DNA of 64,000 bases from Planomonospora sp. ID82291 (lineage in GTDB: Bacteria; Actinomycetota; Actinomycetes; Streptosporangiales; Streptosporangiaceae). Position 1 is the first letter of the stretch; the number at the start of each line of letters is the position of its first letter. Below the pieces are notes generated by a model, which searched no databases, was not told where the DNA came from, and saw only the letters and a list, made by a program, of their open reading frames with translations. Of the stretch, positions 8,788-17,996 are shown in pieces. The stretch is taken from positions 310,001 to 374,000 of the forward strand of contig NZ_JABTEX010000001.1 in assembly GCF_015711645.1 (NCBI RefSeq), written 5' to 3'. The position numbers and the translations under genes were made by a program.

Positions 8788-9124
8788 TGGTGTGGTCTCT
8801 CCTGCATTAGAGCGTGGGTCAGCGGCGTCTCGTCGAGTGGGGCGCGATGAGCCGGCCGCTGCAGGGACAGGCGCGACCGGCGGGGGTTAGAGGGCGCCCG
8901 CATGGTCACGATGTTCCAACATGCAATTGTGCCAGACGTCTGGGGGTGCCCGGCCAACCGATCCCCGTCCTCCGTGTCCGGAAAGGGGAAAATCCCCGTG
9001 CGGGGGACACCGCGGACCCGCCCGGACGCCGTCCGAGACCGTCCTGACGGCGTCCGGGCACCGTCCGAGGCCGTCCGGGCACCGTCCGAGGCCGTCCGGG
9101 CACCGCCCGATCGCCGGCCGGGCG
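8788..9124. other. Intergenic region upstream of rpsP
   Basis: This 337-bp spacer holds the rpsP leader and promoter region on the minus strand, including an AT-rich patch at about 8908-8930, a perfect 12-bp palindrome CCAGACGTCTGG at 8932-8943, and the tandem-repeat array at 9030-9110 near the end of the next gene. No convincing -35/-10 pair could be fixed and no gene is seen. Confidence 0.5.
9030..9110. repeat. 21-bp tandem repeat downstream of the 39-residue gene
   Basis: A 21-bp unit built from two ~10-bp CCGTCCGRG half-units occurs perfectly at 9061-9081 and 9082-9102, with a diverged copy before (from 9030) and a partial one after. It lies immediately past the stop of the small gene at 9125. 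Confidence 0.75.
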
Positions 9125-9244
9125 TCACTTGGGCCGGACGCCCAGGAGTTCCAGCGCCACGACGGCGATGAAACCCACCATGATGACCAGCCAGATCAGG
9201 CGGGCGCGCCCGTGGAACCTCTCGTCGCCGTCGTCGTCGCCCAT
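9125..9244 (-). CDS. Small membrane protein (39 residues), unknown function
   Basis: Reading the minus strand from an ATG at 9244 gives a 39-residue product: a charged N-terminus (MGDDDGDERFHGRAR), one hydrophobic helix of about 20 residues (LIWLVIMVGFIAVVALELLG) and the end VRPK. The ATG shares its A with the ffh stop (TGATG), which strongly suggests coupled translation with ffh. I do not recognise a family. Given its link to the SRP gene, a role at the membrane insertion site is possible, but this is a guess. The start, helix and coupling support a real gene. Confidence 0.65.
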   Translation of the reverse strand: MGDDDGDERFHGRARLIWLVIMVGFIAVVALELLGVRPK

Positions 9245-10791
9245 CACTGCCCCGGAAGCTTGAACCTGGAGGGGTCGAAGCCCGGCGGAAGCTCCAGGCC
9301 GGGAGGGAGCTGGCCGGCGCCCAGGTTGCCGAGGGCCCCGCCCGTGTCAGGGGTCTTGGCGCCCGTGCCGGACGCGCCCTTGCCGAGCGCGGCCTTGCGC
9401 GGGTCGCCGCTGACGCGGCGGCCCTTGGCGGCCTTCTTCTGCGCCGCCTTGGCGGCCTTGCGCCCGCCGGGCATCCCGGGGATGCCCATGCCGCCGGCCA
9501 TCCGCTTCATCATCTTCTGGGCCTCGAAGAACCGCACGACCAGGTTGTTCACCTCGGTCACCGTGACGCCGGACCCCTTGGCGATGCGCTCGCGGCGCGA
9601 CCCCTTGATGATCTTCGGGTCCTGCCGCTCGCCCGGGGTCATCGAGCGGATGATCGCGGCGATGCGGTCCAGGTCGCGGTCGTCGACCTGGTTGATCTGG
9701 TCGCGCATCTGCCCCATGCCGGGCATCATGCCGAGGAGGTTCTTGATGGGCCCCATCTTGCGGACCATCATCATCTGCTCGAGGAAGTCCTCCAGCGTGA
9801 AGCCCTCGCCCGAGGTGAGCTTGCCCGCCATCTTGGCGGCCTGCTCCTCGTCGAAGGTCTTCTGCGCCTGCTCGATCAGGGTGAGGATGTCGCCCATGTC
9901 GAGGATGCGGGAGGCCATCCGGTCCGGGTGGAAGGCGTCGAAGTCCTCGAGCTTCTCACCGGTGGACGCGAACATGATCGGCTTGCCGGTGATGTGCCGG
10001 ACCGACAGGGCGGCACCGCCGCGCGCGTCGCCGTCGAGCTTGGTGAGCACCACGCCGTCGAAGCCGACGCCGTCCATGAACGCCTGCGCCGTGGAGACGG
10101 CGTCCTGGCCGATCATGGCGTCGACGACGAACAGGACCTCGTCGGGCGTGACCGCGTCGCGGATGTCGGCGGCCTGCTTCATCAGCTCCTGGTCGATGCC
10201 CAGGCGGCCGGCGGTGTCGATGATGACGACGTCGTGCTGCTGCCGGCGGGCGTGGTCGATCGACCGGCGGGCCACGGCGATCGGGTCGCCGACCCCGTTG
10301 CCCGGCTCGGGGGCGTAGACCGCCACGCCCGCCCGCTCGGCCACGACCGACAGCTGCTGGACCGCGTTGGGCCGCTGCAGGTCGGCGGCGACCAGCAGCG
10401 GGGTGTGGTCCTGCTCCCGCAGCCAGCGGGCGAGCTTGCCCGCCAGCGTGGTCTTACCGGCTCCCTGGAGGCCGGCGAGCATGATGACGGTCGGCGGGTT
10501 CTTCGCGTAGCGGAGCCGCCGGGTCTCGCCGCCGAGGATCTCGATCAGCTCGTCATTGACGATCTTGACGACCTGCTGGGCCGGGTTCAGCGCCTGGGAG
10601 ACCTCGGCTCCGCGGGCGCGTTCCTTGACCTGGGCGACGAACGTCTTGACCACGGGCAGCGCGACGTCGGCCTCGAGCAGCGCGATGCGGATCTCGCGGC
10701 ACGTCGCGTCGATGTCGGCGTCGGAGAGCCGACCCTTGGATCGGAGGGAGGAGAAGACCGATGTGAGCCGGTCGGAAAGCGTCTCGAACAC
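9244..10791 (-). CDS. ffh: Signal recognition particle protein Ffh
   Basis: Ffh is the SRP54 GTPase that binds signal sequences with 4.5S RNA and docks on FtsY. The 515-residue protein has the N domain (FETLSDRLTSVFSSLRSKGRL), the G domain with P-loop GLQGAGKTTLAGKLA, DTAGRLGID and TKLDGDARGGAAL, and the Met-rich M domain (MMMVRKMGP, LGMMPGMGQM, MKRMAGGMGIPGMPGG) that grips signal peptides. The C-terminal tail is Gly/Pro-rich. It is followed by a small membrane-protein gene whose start overlaps its stop. Confidence 0.98.
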   Translation of the reverse strand: MFETLSDRLTSVFSSLRSKGRLSDADIDATCREIRIALLEADVALPVVKTFVAQVKERARGAEVSQALNPAQQVVKIVNDELIEILGGETRRLRYAKNPPTVIMLAGLQGAGKTTLAGKLARWLREQDHTPLLVAADLQRPNAVQQLSVVAERAGVAVYAPEPGNGVGDPIAVARRSIDHARRQQHDVVIIDTAGRLGIDQELMKQAADIRDAVTPDEVLFVVDAMIGQDAVSTAQAFMDGVGFDGVVLTKLDGDARGGAALSVRHITGKPIMFASTGEKLEDFDAFHPDRMASRILDMGDILTLIEQAQKTFDEEQAAKMAGKLTSGEGFTLEDFLEQMMMVRKMGPIKNLLGMMPGMGQMRDQINQVDDRDLDRIAAIIRSMTPGERQDPKIIKGSRRERIAKGSGVTVTEVNNLVVRFFEAQKMMKRMAGGMGIPGMPGGRKAAKAAQKKAAKGRRVSGDPRKAALGKGASGTGAKTPDTGGALGNLGAGQLPPGLELPPGFDPSRFKLPGQ

Positions 10792-10860
10792 GTGTTGGCC
10801 AGCCTCTGCGCTACAGGTCTGCGACTCGACCTCCCAGCCTATCCGCTGACGGCCGCGCCC

Positions 10861-10927
10861 GGCGCCCCGGTGAGGCGCCGCCGGGCCGGGCGGCGGGGGC
10901 GGGGGCCGATGGGGGCGGGGCCCCGCC
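10861..10927 (-). terminator. GC-rich hairpins after conservon 1
   Basis: GGCGCC at 10861-10866 and 10874-10879 form a short hairpin, and GGCGGGGCCCCGCC at 10914-10927 is a perfect palindrome four bases past the cvnD stop. The stems are short, so terminator function is tentative. Confidence 0.35.
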
Positions 10928-10930
10928 TCC

Positions 10931-11524
10931 CTAGCGGCCCCAGCCCGGAACGGCCATCCGCATCGTCAGCGCGTGCTCGACCAGCGTGATGAGCGTGCTC
11001 TTCACCGCGTCGCGGGAGCGCGCGTCGGTCCGCGAGATCGGGATGTCCGGGGCGAGCGTCAGCGCCTCCCGCACCTCCTCCTCGCCGTGCGCGTGGGCGC
11101 CGTCCCAGCCGTTGAGCGCGACCACGAAGGGGAGCCTGGCCTCCTCGAAGTAGTCGATCGCCGGGAAGCTGTCGGCCAGGCGGCGGGTGTCGACCAGCAC
11201 GACCGCGCCGATGGCGCCGCGGACCAGGTCGTCCCACATGAACCAGAACCGGTGCTGTCCGGGCGTGCCGAACAGGTACAGGATCAGGTCGCGGTCCAGG
11301 GAGACCCGGCCGAAGTCCATGGCGACCGTGGTCGTGGTCTTGTTGGGGGTGAGGCCGACGTCGTCGATGCCGGCGCTGGCGTCGGTCATCACCGCCTCCG
11401 TGGTCAGCGGGAGGATCTCCGACACCGCACCCACGAACGTGGTCTTTCCCACGCCGAAGCCACCGGCGACGACGATCTTCGTCGAGGTGAGGCCACCACC
11501 CCGGCTAGAGCCTGCGAAGTCCAC
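10931..11524 (-). CDS. Conservon 1 Ras-like GTPase (CvnD type)
   Basis: CvnD proteins are small GTPases that act with a sensor-kinase-like CvnA, a roadblock CvnB and a DUF742 CvnC at the membrane. The 197-residue product has P-loop GGFGVGKTTFVGAVSE, the switch/DxxG-like LFGTPGQHRFWFMWDDL, and VVALNGWDG in the NKxD position. In G domains the NKxD Asn-Lys sets guanine specificity; here the sequence is N-G-W-D, as is usual for this subfamily. The GTG start at 11524 overlaps the end of cvnC by 20 bases. It is the last gene of the operon. Confidence 0.93.
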   Translation of the reverse strand: MDFAGSSRGGGLTSTKIVVAGGFGVGKTTFVGAVSEILPLTTEAVMTDASAGIDDVGLTPNKTTTTVAMDFGRVSLDRDLILYLFGTPGQHRFWFMWDDLVRGAIGAVVLVDTRRLADSFPAIDYFEEARLPFVVALNGWDGAHAHGEEEVREALTLAPDIPISRTDARSRDAVKSTLITLVEHALTMRMAVPGWGR

Positions 11525-12047
11525 TGAGCACCCTTTCCAGCAGGTTGAGATCCGGCTTGCCCGCGTTCAGCTGCGGCTGATGCAACTGGACCAGCCCCTC
11601 TGCCGCCATGTCCGCGACGAGGATCCGGGTGACGCCGAGGGGGATGCGGAGCATCGCGGAGATCTCAGCGACCGAACGCACTTGCCGGCACAGGGCGCTG
11701 ATCGCCTGATACTCCGGAGTGCGGGTGGATAGATCATGGTGAATCGAGGTCGCCGAGGAGACCAGGGCCTCCATGGCGAGCTGGGTCCGGGGGGCGGTGC
11801 GCCCCCCGGTCACGGCGTAGGGGCGGACCAGGGAGCTCTGCTCCGCCGGCGCCGGCTGCAGGTGGTGCGGCGGGCCGCCCTGCGCTCCGGGACGGCCCGG
11901 GCCCCCCGGCGGCTGCCCGTGCTGCGGGTACATGCCCGGCTGCCCGGGATAGCCGGGACCGCCCGGCTGCATGCGGGCGTCGTCCATCGATCGGTGGGGC
12001 GGCCCGCCTAACGGGTCGCCCTCACCTGGCCATCCGTGGCCTGCCAC
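11505..12047 (-). CDS. Conservon 1 DUF742 protein (CvnC type)
   Basis: DUF742 proteins are the third member of conservons. The 180-residue product has a Pro/Gly/Gln-rich N-terminus (about 60 residues) followed by the conserved domain: LVRPYAVTGGRTAPRTQLAM, VRSVAEISAMLRIPLGVTR, LVADMAAEGLV and the terminal LNLLERVLSGLRRL. The middle part resembles a winged-helix fold. The GTG start at 12047 is supported by AGGAGG six bases upstream. The end overlaps cvnD. Confidence 0.9.
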   Translation of the reverse strand: MAGHGWPGEGDPLGGPPHRSMDDARMQPGGPGYPGQPGMYPQHGQPPGGPGRPGAQGGPPHHLQPAPAEQSSLVRPYAVTGGRTAPRTQLAMEALVSSATSIHHDLSTRTPEYQAISALCRQVRSVAEISAMLRIPLGVTRILVADMAAEGLVQLHQPQLNAGKPDLNLLERVLSGLRRL

Positions 12048-12185
12048 GGCGTCCTCCTGGGGCGGTGTCCGCCGCGGCGCCGACGCGCCGCGGCCCGGAT
12101 GCTGACCGATCTCTTCCCTCGTCTCTCACGCGCGGGCTCCTCCGGCTCCGAAAGGGAAGTGCCCCGGTGCGTCCCTTCCGGGTCG

Positions 12186-12608
12186 TCACCGGGGGTGGGC
12201 GGCCTGGAGTTCGGCGCGGACGGCCGGTGTCAGCACCTGCCCGGCCCGCTCGACGAGCAGGGTCATCTGGTAGGCCACCAGGCCCATGTCGCAGTCGGGC
12301 GAGGCGAGCACCGCGAGGCAGGAGCCGTCGCTGATCGACATGATGAGCAGCAGCCCCCGCTGCATCTCCACCACGGTCTGGGTGACCGCGCCGCCCTCGA
12401 AGACCCGGGAGGCGCCCTGGGTCAGGCTGAGCAGCCCGGCCGCGACCGCGGCCAGCTGGTCGGCCCGATCGCGGGGGAAGCCGTCCGAGTACGCCAGCGG
12501 CAGGCCGTCCGTCGAGACCACGACCGTGTGCGCAACGCCGGGGACGTTGTTCACGAAGTCGGTGATCAGCCAGTTGACCCCCCGAGCGGCCTGGCTCAGT
12601 TCGCGCAC
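12186..12608 (-). CDS. Conservon 1 roadblock/LC7 protein (CvnB type)
   Basis: Roadblock/LC7 proteins regulate small GTPases, often as dimers. The 140-residue product begins RELSQAARGVNWLITDFV, then VAHTVVVSTDGLPLAYSDGF and FEGGAVTQTVVEMQRGLLL, and ends in the helix QMTLLVERAGQVLTPAVRAEL. The GTG at 12608 has AGGAGG seven bases upstream, which makes it better than the far-upstream start of the open frame. It lies 34 bases after the cvnA stop; the other two conservons here overlap at this point instead. Confidence 0.93.
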   Translation of the reverse strand: MRELSQAARGVNWLITDFVNNVPGVAHTVVVSTDGLPLAYSDGFPRDRADQLAAVAAGLLSLTQGASRVFEGGAVTQTVVEMQRGLLLIMSISDGSCLAVLASPDCDMGLVAYQMTLLVERAGQVLTPAVRAELQAAHPR

Positions 12609-12642
12609 CGGTCGTCCTCCTCGGTCATCGTCATGGGCTCGC

Positions 12643-15600
12643 TCACCGCTCCTCCCTGCTTCCTTCACCGTCCCGGCCGAAGCCGGGATACGCCTGCTCC
12701 TCGGAGGCCTCTCCGCGCGCGGCCGCCCGGCCCTGCCGTACTCCCTTCTGGAAGCTCGCCAGCCGGTTGCGCACCGCCTCCGGGGAGACGGCCGGCCGCG
12801 GGGCCGGCGCCGGTGGAGCACCGGCCGCGTCCGGGGCGACCGCGCCGGGCACGAGGTTGGCCTTGGGCACCCGCTTGGGCAGACCCGCGCCGGTGACCCC
12901 GCCGAGCGCCGGCTCGCTGGCCGCCCGGGCCGCCTGCCAGCCGGCGTCCGCCGGCGAGGACCAGGCCGACCCGGCCTCCGGTGCGGGGGCCGCGGAGGAC
13001 ACCGGGGACGGGAGCGCGGCCGTCTCCCGCAGGTCCGCGCCCGGGCCGGACGGGGAGTCCGCCCGGGGAGCGGCCGGTTCGGCCTTCCTGAACCAGTCGG
13101 ACTCCACCGCCGCGAAGATCGGCAGGAACTCCTCCCGCCCCTCCTCCAGCGCGGAGGGCTCCCGCACCATCGGCAGGGGACCCGTCCTGTCCGCCTCGGT
13201 GTCGAACGTGCGGGGCGCCTGCGCTCCCTGCCGCGTCTCGCGGTGCGGGTCCGGCCACACGCCGGTGTCCCCGCGCGGGGGCGCGCTCGGCCAGGATCCC
13301 GGGTCCTCCTGGGAGGTCCCCGGCCAGGCCGGGCCGGCGCCCGGCGCCGGGACGTGCCCGGGCCACGGCGTGTCGACCGGCGCCCGGCCGAGGTGGCTCT
13401 CCGCCGTGGAGGAGCGGCCGTCCCCGCCGAAGGAGGAGAAGGACCGCCCCGCGTCGAACGAGGACTGCCCCGTCTCGAACGGCGAGCGCCCCTCCCCTCC
13501 GAACGAGGACTGCGAGGCGTCGAAGGAGCCGAAGGACTGCTGGGCCGCCTCGAAGGAGGCGAACGCGGGCCGGGTCGAGTCCAGTGAGACCGGGCTGGCC
13601 ATCACCGGGGGCCGCTCCGCCGAGGGCGCCTGCGCGCCCCAGCCGCCGCCGTGCATCGCGGGCGGCGCTCCCGGCGTCTGCCCGGTGGGGGCGAGCAGGC
13701 TCTCCGGGAGGAGCACCATCGCCGTCAGGCCGCCGCTGTCCTGCTGGCGGAGCTGTACCCGGATGCCGTGGCGCAGGGCCAGGCGGCCGACCACGAACAG
13801 GCCCATCCGGCGGGAGACGGAGACGTCCACCACGGGCGGGTTGGCCAGCCGCCAGTTCGCCTGCGCGAGCTCCTCGGCGGTCATGCCGATGCCGAGGTCG
13901 GTGACGGAGACCATCACGCCGCCGCCGTCGATGCGGTTGCTCGACACGATGACCTTCGTCTCCCTCGGGGAGAAGGAGATCGCGTTCTCGACGAGCTCGG
14001 CGACCAGGTGGACGACGTCGTTGACGGACGTGCCCGCCACGGAGACGCCGCCGGACAGGCGCAGGTCCACCCGCTCGTAGTTCTCGACCTCCGACAGCGA
14101 GGCGCGGACCACGTCGATCAGCGGGACCGGCTGGCTCCACCGGCGCGCGGGCTCCTGCCCGGCGAGGACCAGGAGGTTCTCGCTGTTGCGGCGCATGCGG
14201 GTGGCCAGGTGGTCCAGCCGGAACAGGCTGCCCAGGCGGCCCTCGTCCTGCTCGCCGTGCTCCAGGCTCTCGATGAGCGCCAGCTGGCGTTCGACCAGGG
14301 TCTGGCTGCGCCGGGAGAGGTTGACGAACATGGCGTTGACGTTGCTGCGCAGCGTCGCCTCCTCGCCCGCCAGCCGTACGGCCTCGCGGTGGACCTCGTC
14401 GAAGGCGCGCGCGACCTCGCCGATCTCGTCGGACGAGACCACGCCGATCGGCTGGACCTCCACGGCGGTGACCTCGCCCCGCTCGCGCATGCCCTGCACG
14501 GTCTCCGGCAGGCGCTCTCCCGCGATGGACAGCGCCTCGGTGCGCAGCCGGCGCAGCGGCTTGACCAGGGACCGGGCCATGATCGCGGTGACGATCAGGA
14601 CCATGAGGAGCAGCAGTCCGGTGAGGCCCGCGGTGATCAGCGCGCCGCGCTGCTCCGCCTCCTGCAGGGCGCGGCTCTGCGCGATGACGGTGTCGGCGAT
14701 CCGCTTCTCGACCTCGCGCATGCGGTCGACCGTGTCGGAGGCGGCGTCGAACCAGCTCGCCTGGTCGCCGGCCCCGGACCGGGACACGTCGACGCGCACG
14801 AGCGGGGCCTGCTCGCTCGCCAGGACCAGGGCGCGCAGCCGCATCGACTCCGCGCGGTCCTTCTTCTGGCTGCTGACGGTGTCGTCGAACAGCTGCCGCT
14901 GTGCGACCGACGCCTCGGACCGGAAGGCCGCGAGCTCGCTGTCCCGTCCGGCCCGGGCGGCGACGAAGGCGTCCAGTCCCTCGGAGGTGAACCGCCGCTC
15001 GGCGAGGGCCACGGCGAGGATCGCCCGTTCCGCGGAGGCCTTCTCCTTGGCCCGGGCCAGTGCGCCGAACGCGTTCGCGCCGGCGGCCAGCCCCTGGTCG
15101 GTGACGCCCTGCACGATCTCGTCGTGCAGGGCCAGCAGGTTGTCCAGCGTCCGGGAGTACATGGCGATCGTCGGCTCGGCGGGGAGCCGGGTCTTCGTCG
15201 TGGTCGCGCGCATGCTCTTGAGCTCGTCGATCCGGTTGCGGATCTGCGCGAGCTCGTCCCTGCCGCGGTCGCCGAAGTCGTCGGCCTGCTCGCCGCCGAG
15301 GATGAGGTCGATGCGGTCACCGACGTCACCGGCCATCCGGTCGACGTCGGCGTACTGCTCCTCCAGCTTCGCCAGGGCGGCGGCGCCGCGTCCCTGCGCC
15401 ACGAAGCGGGCGGACAGGTCGCGCTCCTCCTCCAGTTCGTGCGCGAGCCCGCTGATCTCGGCGGTCAGCTCGGCGCCGGTGCGCACGCGCTCGTACTCGG
15501 CGGCGCTGCTGAGCGAGGTGACCGTCCGCAGGCCGCCCAGGACGATCGCCGCCACGGTCGGGATGGCGATGAGCGCGATCAGCCGCGACCGCACCCGCCA

Positions 15601-15741
15601 GTTGCGGAGGGCCAGTCTCCCGCCTCTCCTCGCGGTGCCGCCGATCTCGGTGCCGGGCATCCGGCCGCCCTGCGGCGATTCCCCCGGAGCGGCGGCGCCC
15701 GATCTCGGTTCGCGTTCGCTGGGGGTTGACGCTGTCCTCAC
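12643..15741 (-). CDS. Conservon 1 nitrate-sensor-like histidine kinase (CvnA type)
   Basis: This ~1032-residue membrane kinase would sense an extracellular signal and control the GTPase of the same operon. It has a first membrane helix (LIALIAIPTVAAIVLGG), an extracytoplasmic NIT-like helical domain, a second helix (ITAGLTGLLLLMVLIVTAIM), HAMP, the region LFRLDHLATRMRRNSENLL with a candidate phospho-His, and an HATPase domain (ELVENAISFSP, DLGIGM, GLFVVGRLALRHGI). A disordered tail of ~350 residues has SSFG/SF repeats and three short motifs shared with the other two CvnA proteins here. The GTG at 15741 precedes the basic N-terminus; the open frame extends 46 codons further. Confidence 0.92.
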   Translation of the reverse strand: MRTASTPSEREPRSGAAAPGESPQGGRMPGTEIGGTARRGGRLALRNWRVRSRLIALIAIPTVAAIVLGGLRTVTSLSSAAEYERVRTGAELTAEISGLAHELEEERDLSARFVAQGRGAAALAKLEEQYADVDRMAGDVGDRIDLILGGEQADDFGDRGRDELAQIRNRIDELKSMRATTTKTRLPAEPTIAMYSRTLDNLLALHDEIVQGVTDQGLAAGANAFGALARAKEKASAERAILAVALAERRFTSEGLDAFVAARAGRDSELAAFRSEASVAQRQLFDDTVSSQKKDRAESMRLRALVLASEQAPLVRVDVSRSGAGDQASWFDAASDTVDRMREVEKRIADTVIAQSRALQEAEQRGALITAGLTGLLLLMVLIVTAIMARSLVKPLRRLRTEALSIAGERLPETVQGMRERGEVTAVEVQPIGVVSSDEIGEVARAFDEVHREAVRLAGEEATLRSNVNAMFVNLSRRSQTLVERQLALIESLEHGEQDEGRLGSLFRLDHLATRMRRNSENLLVLAGQEPARRWSQPVPLIDVVRASLSEVENYERVDLRLSGGVSVAGTSVNDVVHLVAELVENAISFSPRETKVIVSSNRIDGGGVMVSVTDLGIGMTAEELAQANWRLANPPVVDVSVSRRMGLFVVGRLALRHGIRVQLRQQDSGGLTAMVLLPESLLAPTGQTPGAPPAMHGGGWGAQAPSAERPPVMASPVSLDSTRPAFASFEAAQQSFGSFDASQSSFGGEGRSPFETGQSSFDAGRSFSSFGGDGRSSTAESHLGRAPVDTPWPGHVPAPGAGPAWPGTSQEDPGSWPSAPPRGDTGVWPDPHRETRQGAQAPRTFDTEADRTGPLPMVREPSALEEGREEFLPIFAAVESDWFRKAEPAAPRADSPSGPGADLRETAALPSPVSSAAPAPEAGSAWSSPADAGWQAARAASEPALGGVTGAGLPKRVPKANLVPGAVAPDAAGAPPAPAPRPAVSPEAVRNRLASFQKGVRQGRAAARGEASEEQAYPGFGRDGEGSREER

Positions 15742-16215
15742 TGGCCTCCGCTGCCTCTCCTCGGATCGTCTGCTTAGAGGGGGGATCGCGTCACAACGGC
15801 TGATACGCATGTGACGCCGACGCATCCATGGGGTAGGGGTTATTGGAGCACAGCCGGATGAGTTCGGCCAACGGCACATAAGTCGCGGATTACCCCTAAT
15901 CGGTACATGTCATCAGTAATCGGGCAATAACTCTCCGCCTTCCTCGACGGAGTTCGGCGCGACCGGGAATTGCCTCCCGACCCGGCATCCCATTCGCCTT
16001 CACTGGACCGCAACAAGCGCCCACAAGACCAAAAAAAGTACATGCATGCCGATTTGCCCATATGGACCGATATTTGTTATTTGGTCCACCCGCTCCGCTA
16101 CTCTGATCCGCGATCGACATCCCCCTTGATCACCTGCCTCCCGGGACCGCCCCCGCGCCGCCCGCTGTTTCGGCGGGCCCCGCCAGGGCGGATCAATGCA
16201 GTGAATGGAGACCTC
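15742..16215. other. Divergent control region between conservon 1 and importer 1
   Basis: This 474-bp spacer separates cvnA1 (minus) from the first solute-binding gene (plus) and is much more AT-rich than its surroundings between about 15830 and 16110. It holds TGGACC at 16063-16068 and GGTCCA at 16083-16088, an inverted repeat that could be an operator, and a possible -10 TACTCT at 16099-16104. No gene is seen. Confidence 0.5.
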
Positions 16216-17205
16216 ATGAGGTTCAGACTTGCCGGACGGGCCGCCGCGGCGGGACTCGTCGCCGTCCTGGCGCTCACCGCCTGCGGATCGGACCCCGAGA
16301 CCACGTCCGCCACGGCGGCCGGCGGATCCGGCGGCCCGGAGAAGTCCAAGATCAGCATCGGCGCCCTGCCCATCCCCGACTCCGCCGCGCTCTACATCGC
16401 CAACAAGCGGGGCTTCTTCGCCGAAGAGGGCCTCACCGTGGACATCCAGCCGGTCCAGGGCGGCGCGCAGGCGCAGCAGAGCCTGCTCGGCGGCTCCCTG
16501 GACGCGACGCAGACCAACTACGTCTCGACCTTCCTCGCCGTCTCGGCCGGCAACAAGATGAAGATCATCTCCGACCTCTACCAGGCGACGCCGAACTCCT
16601 TCAACCTGATGGTCGCCAAGGACTCCCCCATCAAGACCCCGGCCGACCTCAAGGGCAAGAAGGTCGCGGTCAACAGCCTCAAGAACATCGGCACGCTGGC
16701 CGTCACCTCGGTGCTGAAGGCGCACGGCCTCACCGCCGAGGACGTGCAGTTCCTGGAGTTCCCCTTCCCCGACATGGCGGGCCAGCTGGAGAAGGGCGTC
16801 GTCGACGCGGCCTGGATGACCGAGCCGCACCTGACCGCCGCCGCGACGAGGATCGGCGCCAAGAAGCTGGCCGACACCATGACCGGCCCGACCGCGGACT
16901 TCCCCATCGCCGGCGTGATCGTCACCGAGAAGTTCGTCAACGACAACCCCAAGACCGTCGCCGCCTTCCAGCGCGCGCTCGGCAAGGCCCAGCAGATCGC
17001 CGCCTCCGACCGCAAGGCCGTCGAGGAGATCCTGCCGACCTACACCAAGATCGACGCGGCCACCGCGGCCGTCATCACCCTGGGCACCTTCCCCACCAGC
17101 CTCGACGAGACCCGGCTGCAGCGGGTGGCCGACCTGATGGTGGAGCAGGGCTACCTCAAGAGCCCGATCGATGCCGAGTCCATCCTCCCGGGCACCGACG
17201 GCTGA
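16216..17205 (+). CDS. Solute-binding lipoprotein of SsuA/TauA/NMT1 type (importer 1)
   Basis: This 329-residue protein should capture a small organic substrate outside the cell for ABC import. It has a lipoprotein signal peptide with lipobox LTAC, then KSKISIGALPIPDSAALYIA and RGFFAEEGLTVDI, the usual start of the NMT1/SsuA fold, and GQLEKGVVDAAWMTEPH further on. These families carry sulfonates, taurine, nitrate or pyrimidine precursors, and the sequence alone does not fix the ligand. The ATG at 16216 has GGAG upstream. The stop overlaps the next gene by one base. Confidence 0.88.
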   Translation: MRFRLAGRAAAAGLVAVLALTACGSDPETTSATAAGGSGGPEKSKISIGALPIPDSAALYIANKRGFFAEEGLTVDIQPVQGGAQAQQSLLGGSLDATQTNYVSTFLAVSAGNKMKIISDLYQATPNSFNLMVAKDSPIKTPADLKGKKVAVNSLKNIGTLAVTSVLKAHGLTAEDVQFLEFPFPDMAGQLEKGVVDAAWMTEPHLTAAATRIGAKKLADTMTGPTADFPIAGVIVTEKFVNDNPKTVAAFQRALGKAQQIAASDRKAVEEILPTYTKIDAATAAVITLGTFPTSLDETRLQRVADLMVEQGYLKSPIDAESILPGTDG

Positions 17206-17996
17206 TGACCGGGCGCTCCCTGCTCGACAACAGACCGCTCTGCGGCGCCGTCGGCGTCGCAGGGCTGTTCTGCCTCGTGGAGCTCGCCGGGCGGACCGGG
17301 TTCATCGACCCGATCGTGTTCCCGCTGGCCTCCACGATCGTCGGCCGCGCGGCGGCGCTCGCCGCGGACGGGGACTTCCTCGCCGACGTCGTCTCGACCC
17401 TGGGCGCCTGGGCCGCCGGCCTCCTGCTCACCGTACTGGTCGCCGTCCCCGCCGGATTCGTGCTCGGCACGCTGCCCCGGGTGGAGACGGCCTTCCGGCC
17501 GATCCTGGAGTTCCTGCGGCCCATCCCCTCCGTGGCCCTGATCCCGCTGGCCCTGCTGCTGTTCTCCGACCGGTTCGACATGAAGGTCGCGGTGATCGTC
17601 TACGCCGCCTCCTGGCCGGTCCTGATCAACACGATGTACGGCCTCAAGGACGTCGACCCGCTGGCCAAGGAGACCCTGCGCGGCTTCGGCTTCGGGCCGC
17701 TGGCGGTGCTGTGGCGGGTCTCGCTGCCCAGCACGGCGCCGTTCATCGCCACCGGCGTACGGCTGGCCGCCTCGATCGCGCTCATCCTGGCGATCAGCGC
17801 CGAGCTGCTCGCGGGCGGCGCCAGCGGCATCGGCACGTTCATCATCGAGGCGGGGAGCAGCCCCGACGCCCTGGAGTACATCGTCGCCGCCACCATCTGG
17901 GCCGGGGTGATCGGGATCGCCTCCAACGCCCTGTTCACCCTGGCGGAGCGGCGGCTCTTCCACTGGCACCTCGCCCGGACGGAGGGCGCCCGGTGA
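17205..17996 (+). CDS. ABC permease of SsuC type (importer 1)
   Basis: This 263-residue inner-membrane protein is one of two permeases in the cluster. Six hydrophobic segments are visible, and the EAA-like loop that contacts the ATPase reads LKDVDPLAKETLRGFGFGPLAVLWRVSLPS. The upstream gene and this one share a base (TGATG), and the next permease starts the same way, so the three are translationally coupled. The close match of this protein to the permease at 21978 suggests the two clusters arose by duplication. Confidence 0.9.
   Translation: MTGRSLLDNRPLCGAVGVAGLFCLVELAGRTGFIDPIVFPLASTIVGRAAALAADGDFLADVVSTLGAWAAGLLLTVLVAVPAGFVLGTLPRVETAFRPILEFLRPIPSVALIPLALLLFSDRFDMKVAVIVYAASWPVLINTMYGLKDVDPLAKETLRGFGFGPLAVLWRVSLPSTAPFIATGVRLAASIALILAISAELLAGGASGIGTFIIEAGSSPDALEYIVAATIWAGVIGIASNALFTLAERRLFHWHLARTEGAR

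Noticed and set aside
9030-9110. Repeat array as a possible CRISPR
   Set aside because: Units of 21 bp are contiguous with no unique spacers and no cas genes are nearby.
13651-15729. Long plus-strand open frame opposite cvnA1 (and similar ones opposite cvnA2, cvnA3, glnD and the hut genes)
   Set aside because: The translations are Arg/Gly/Asp/Val-rich with no family pattern, and the opposite strand encodes clear proteins. They are high-GC antisense shadows.
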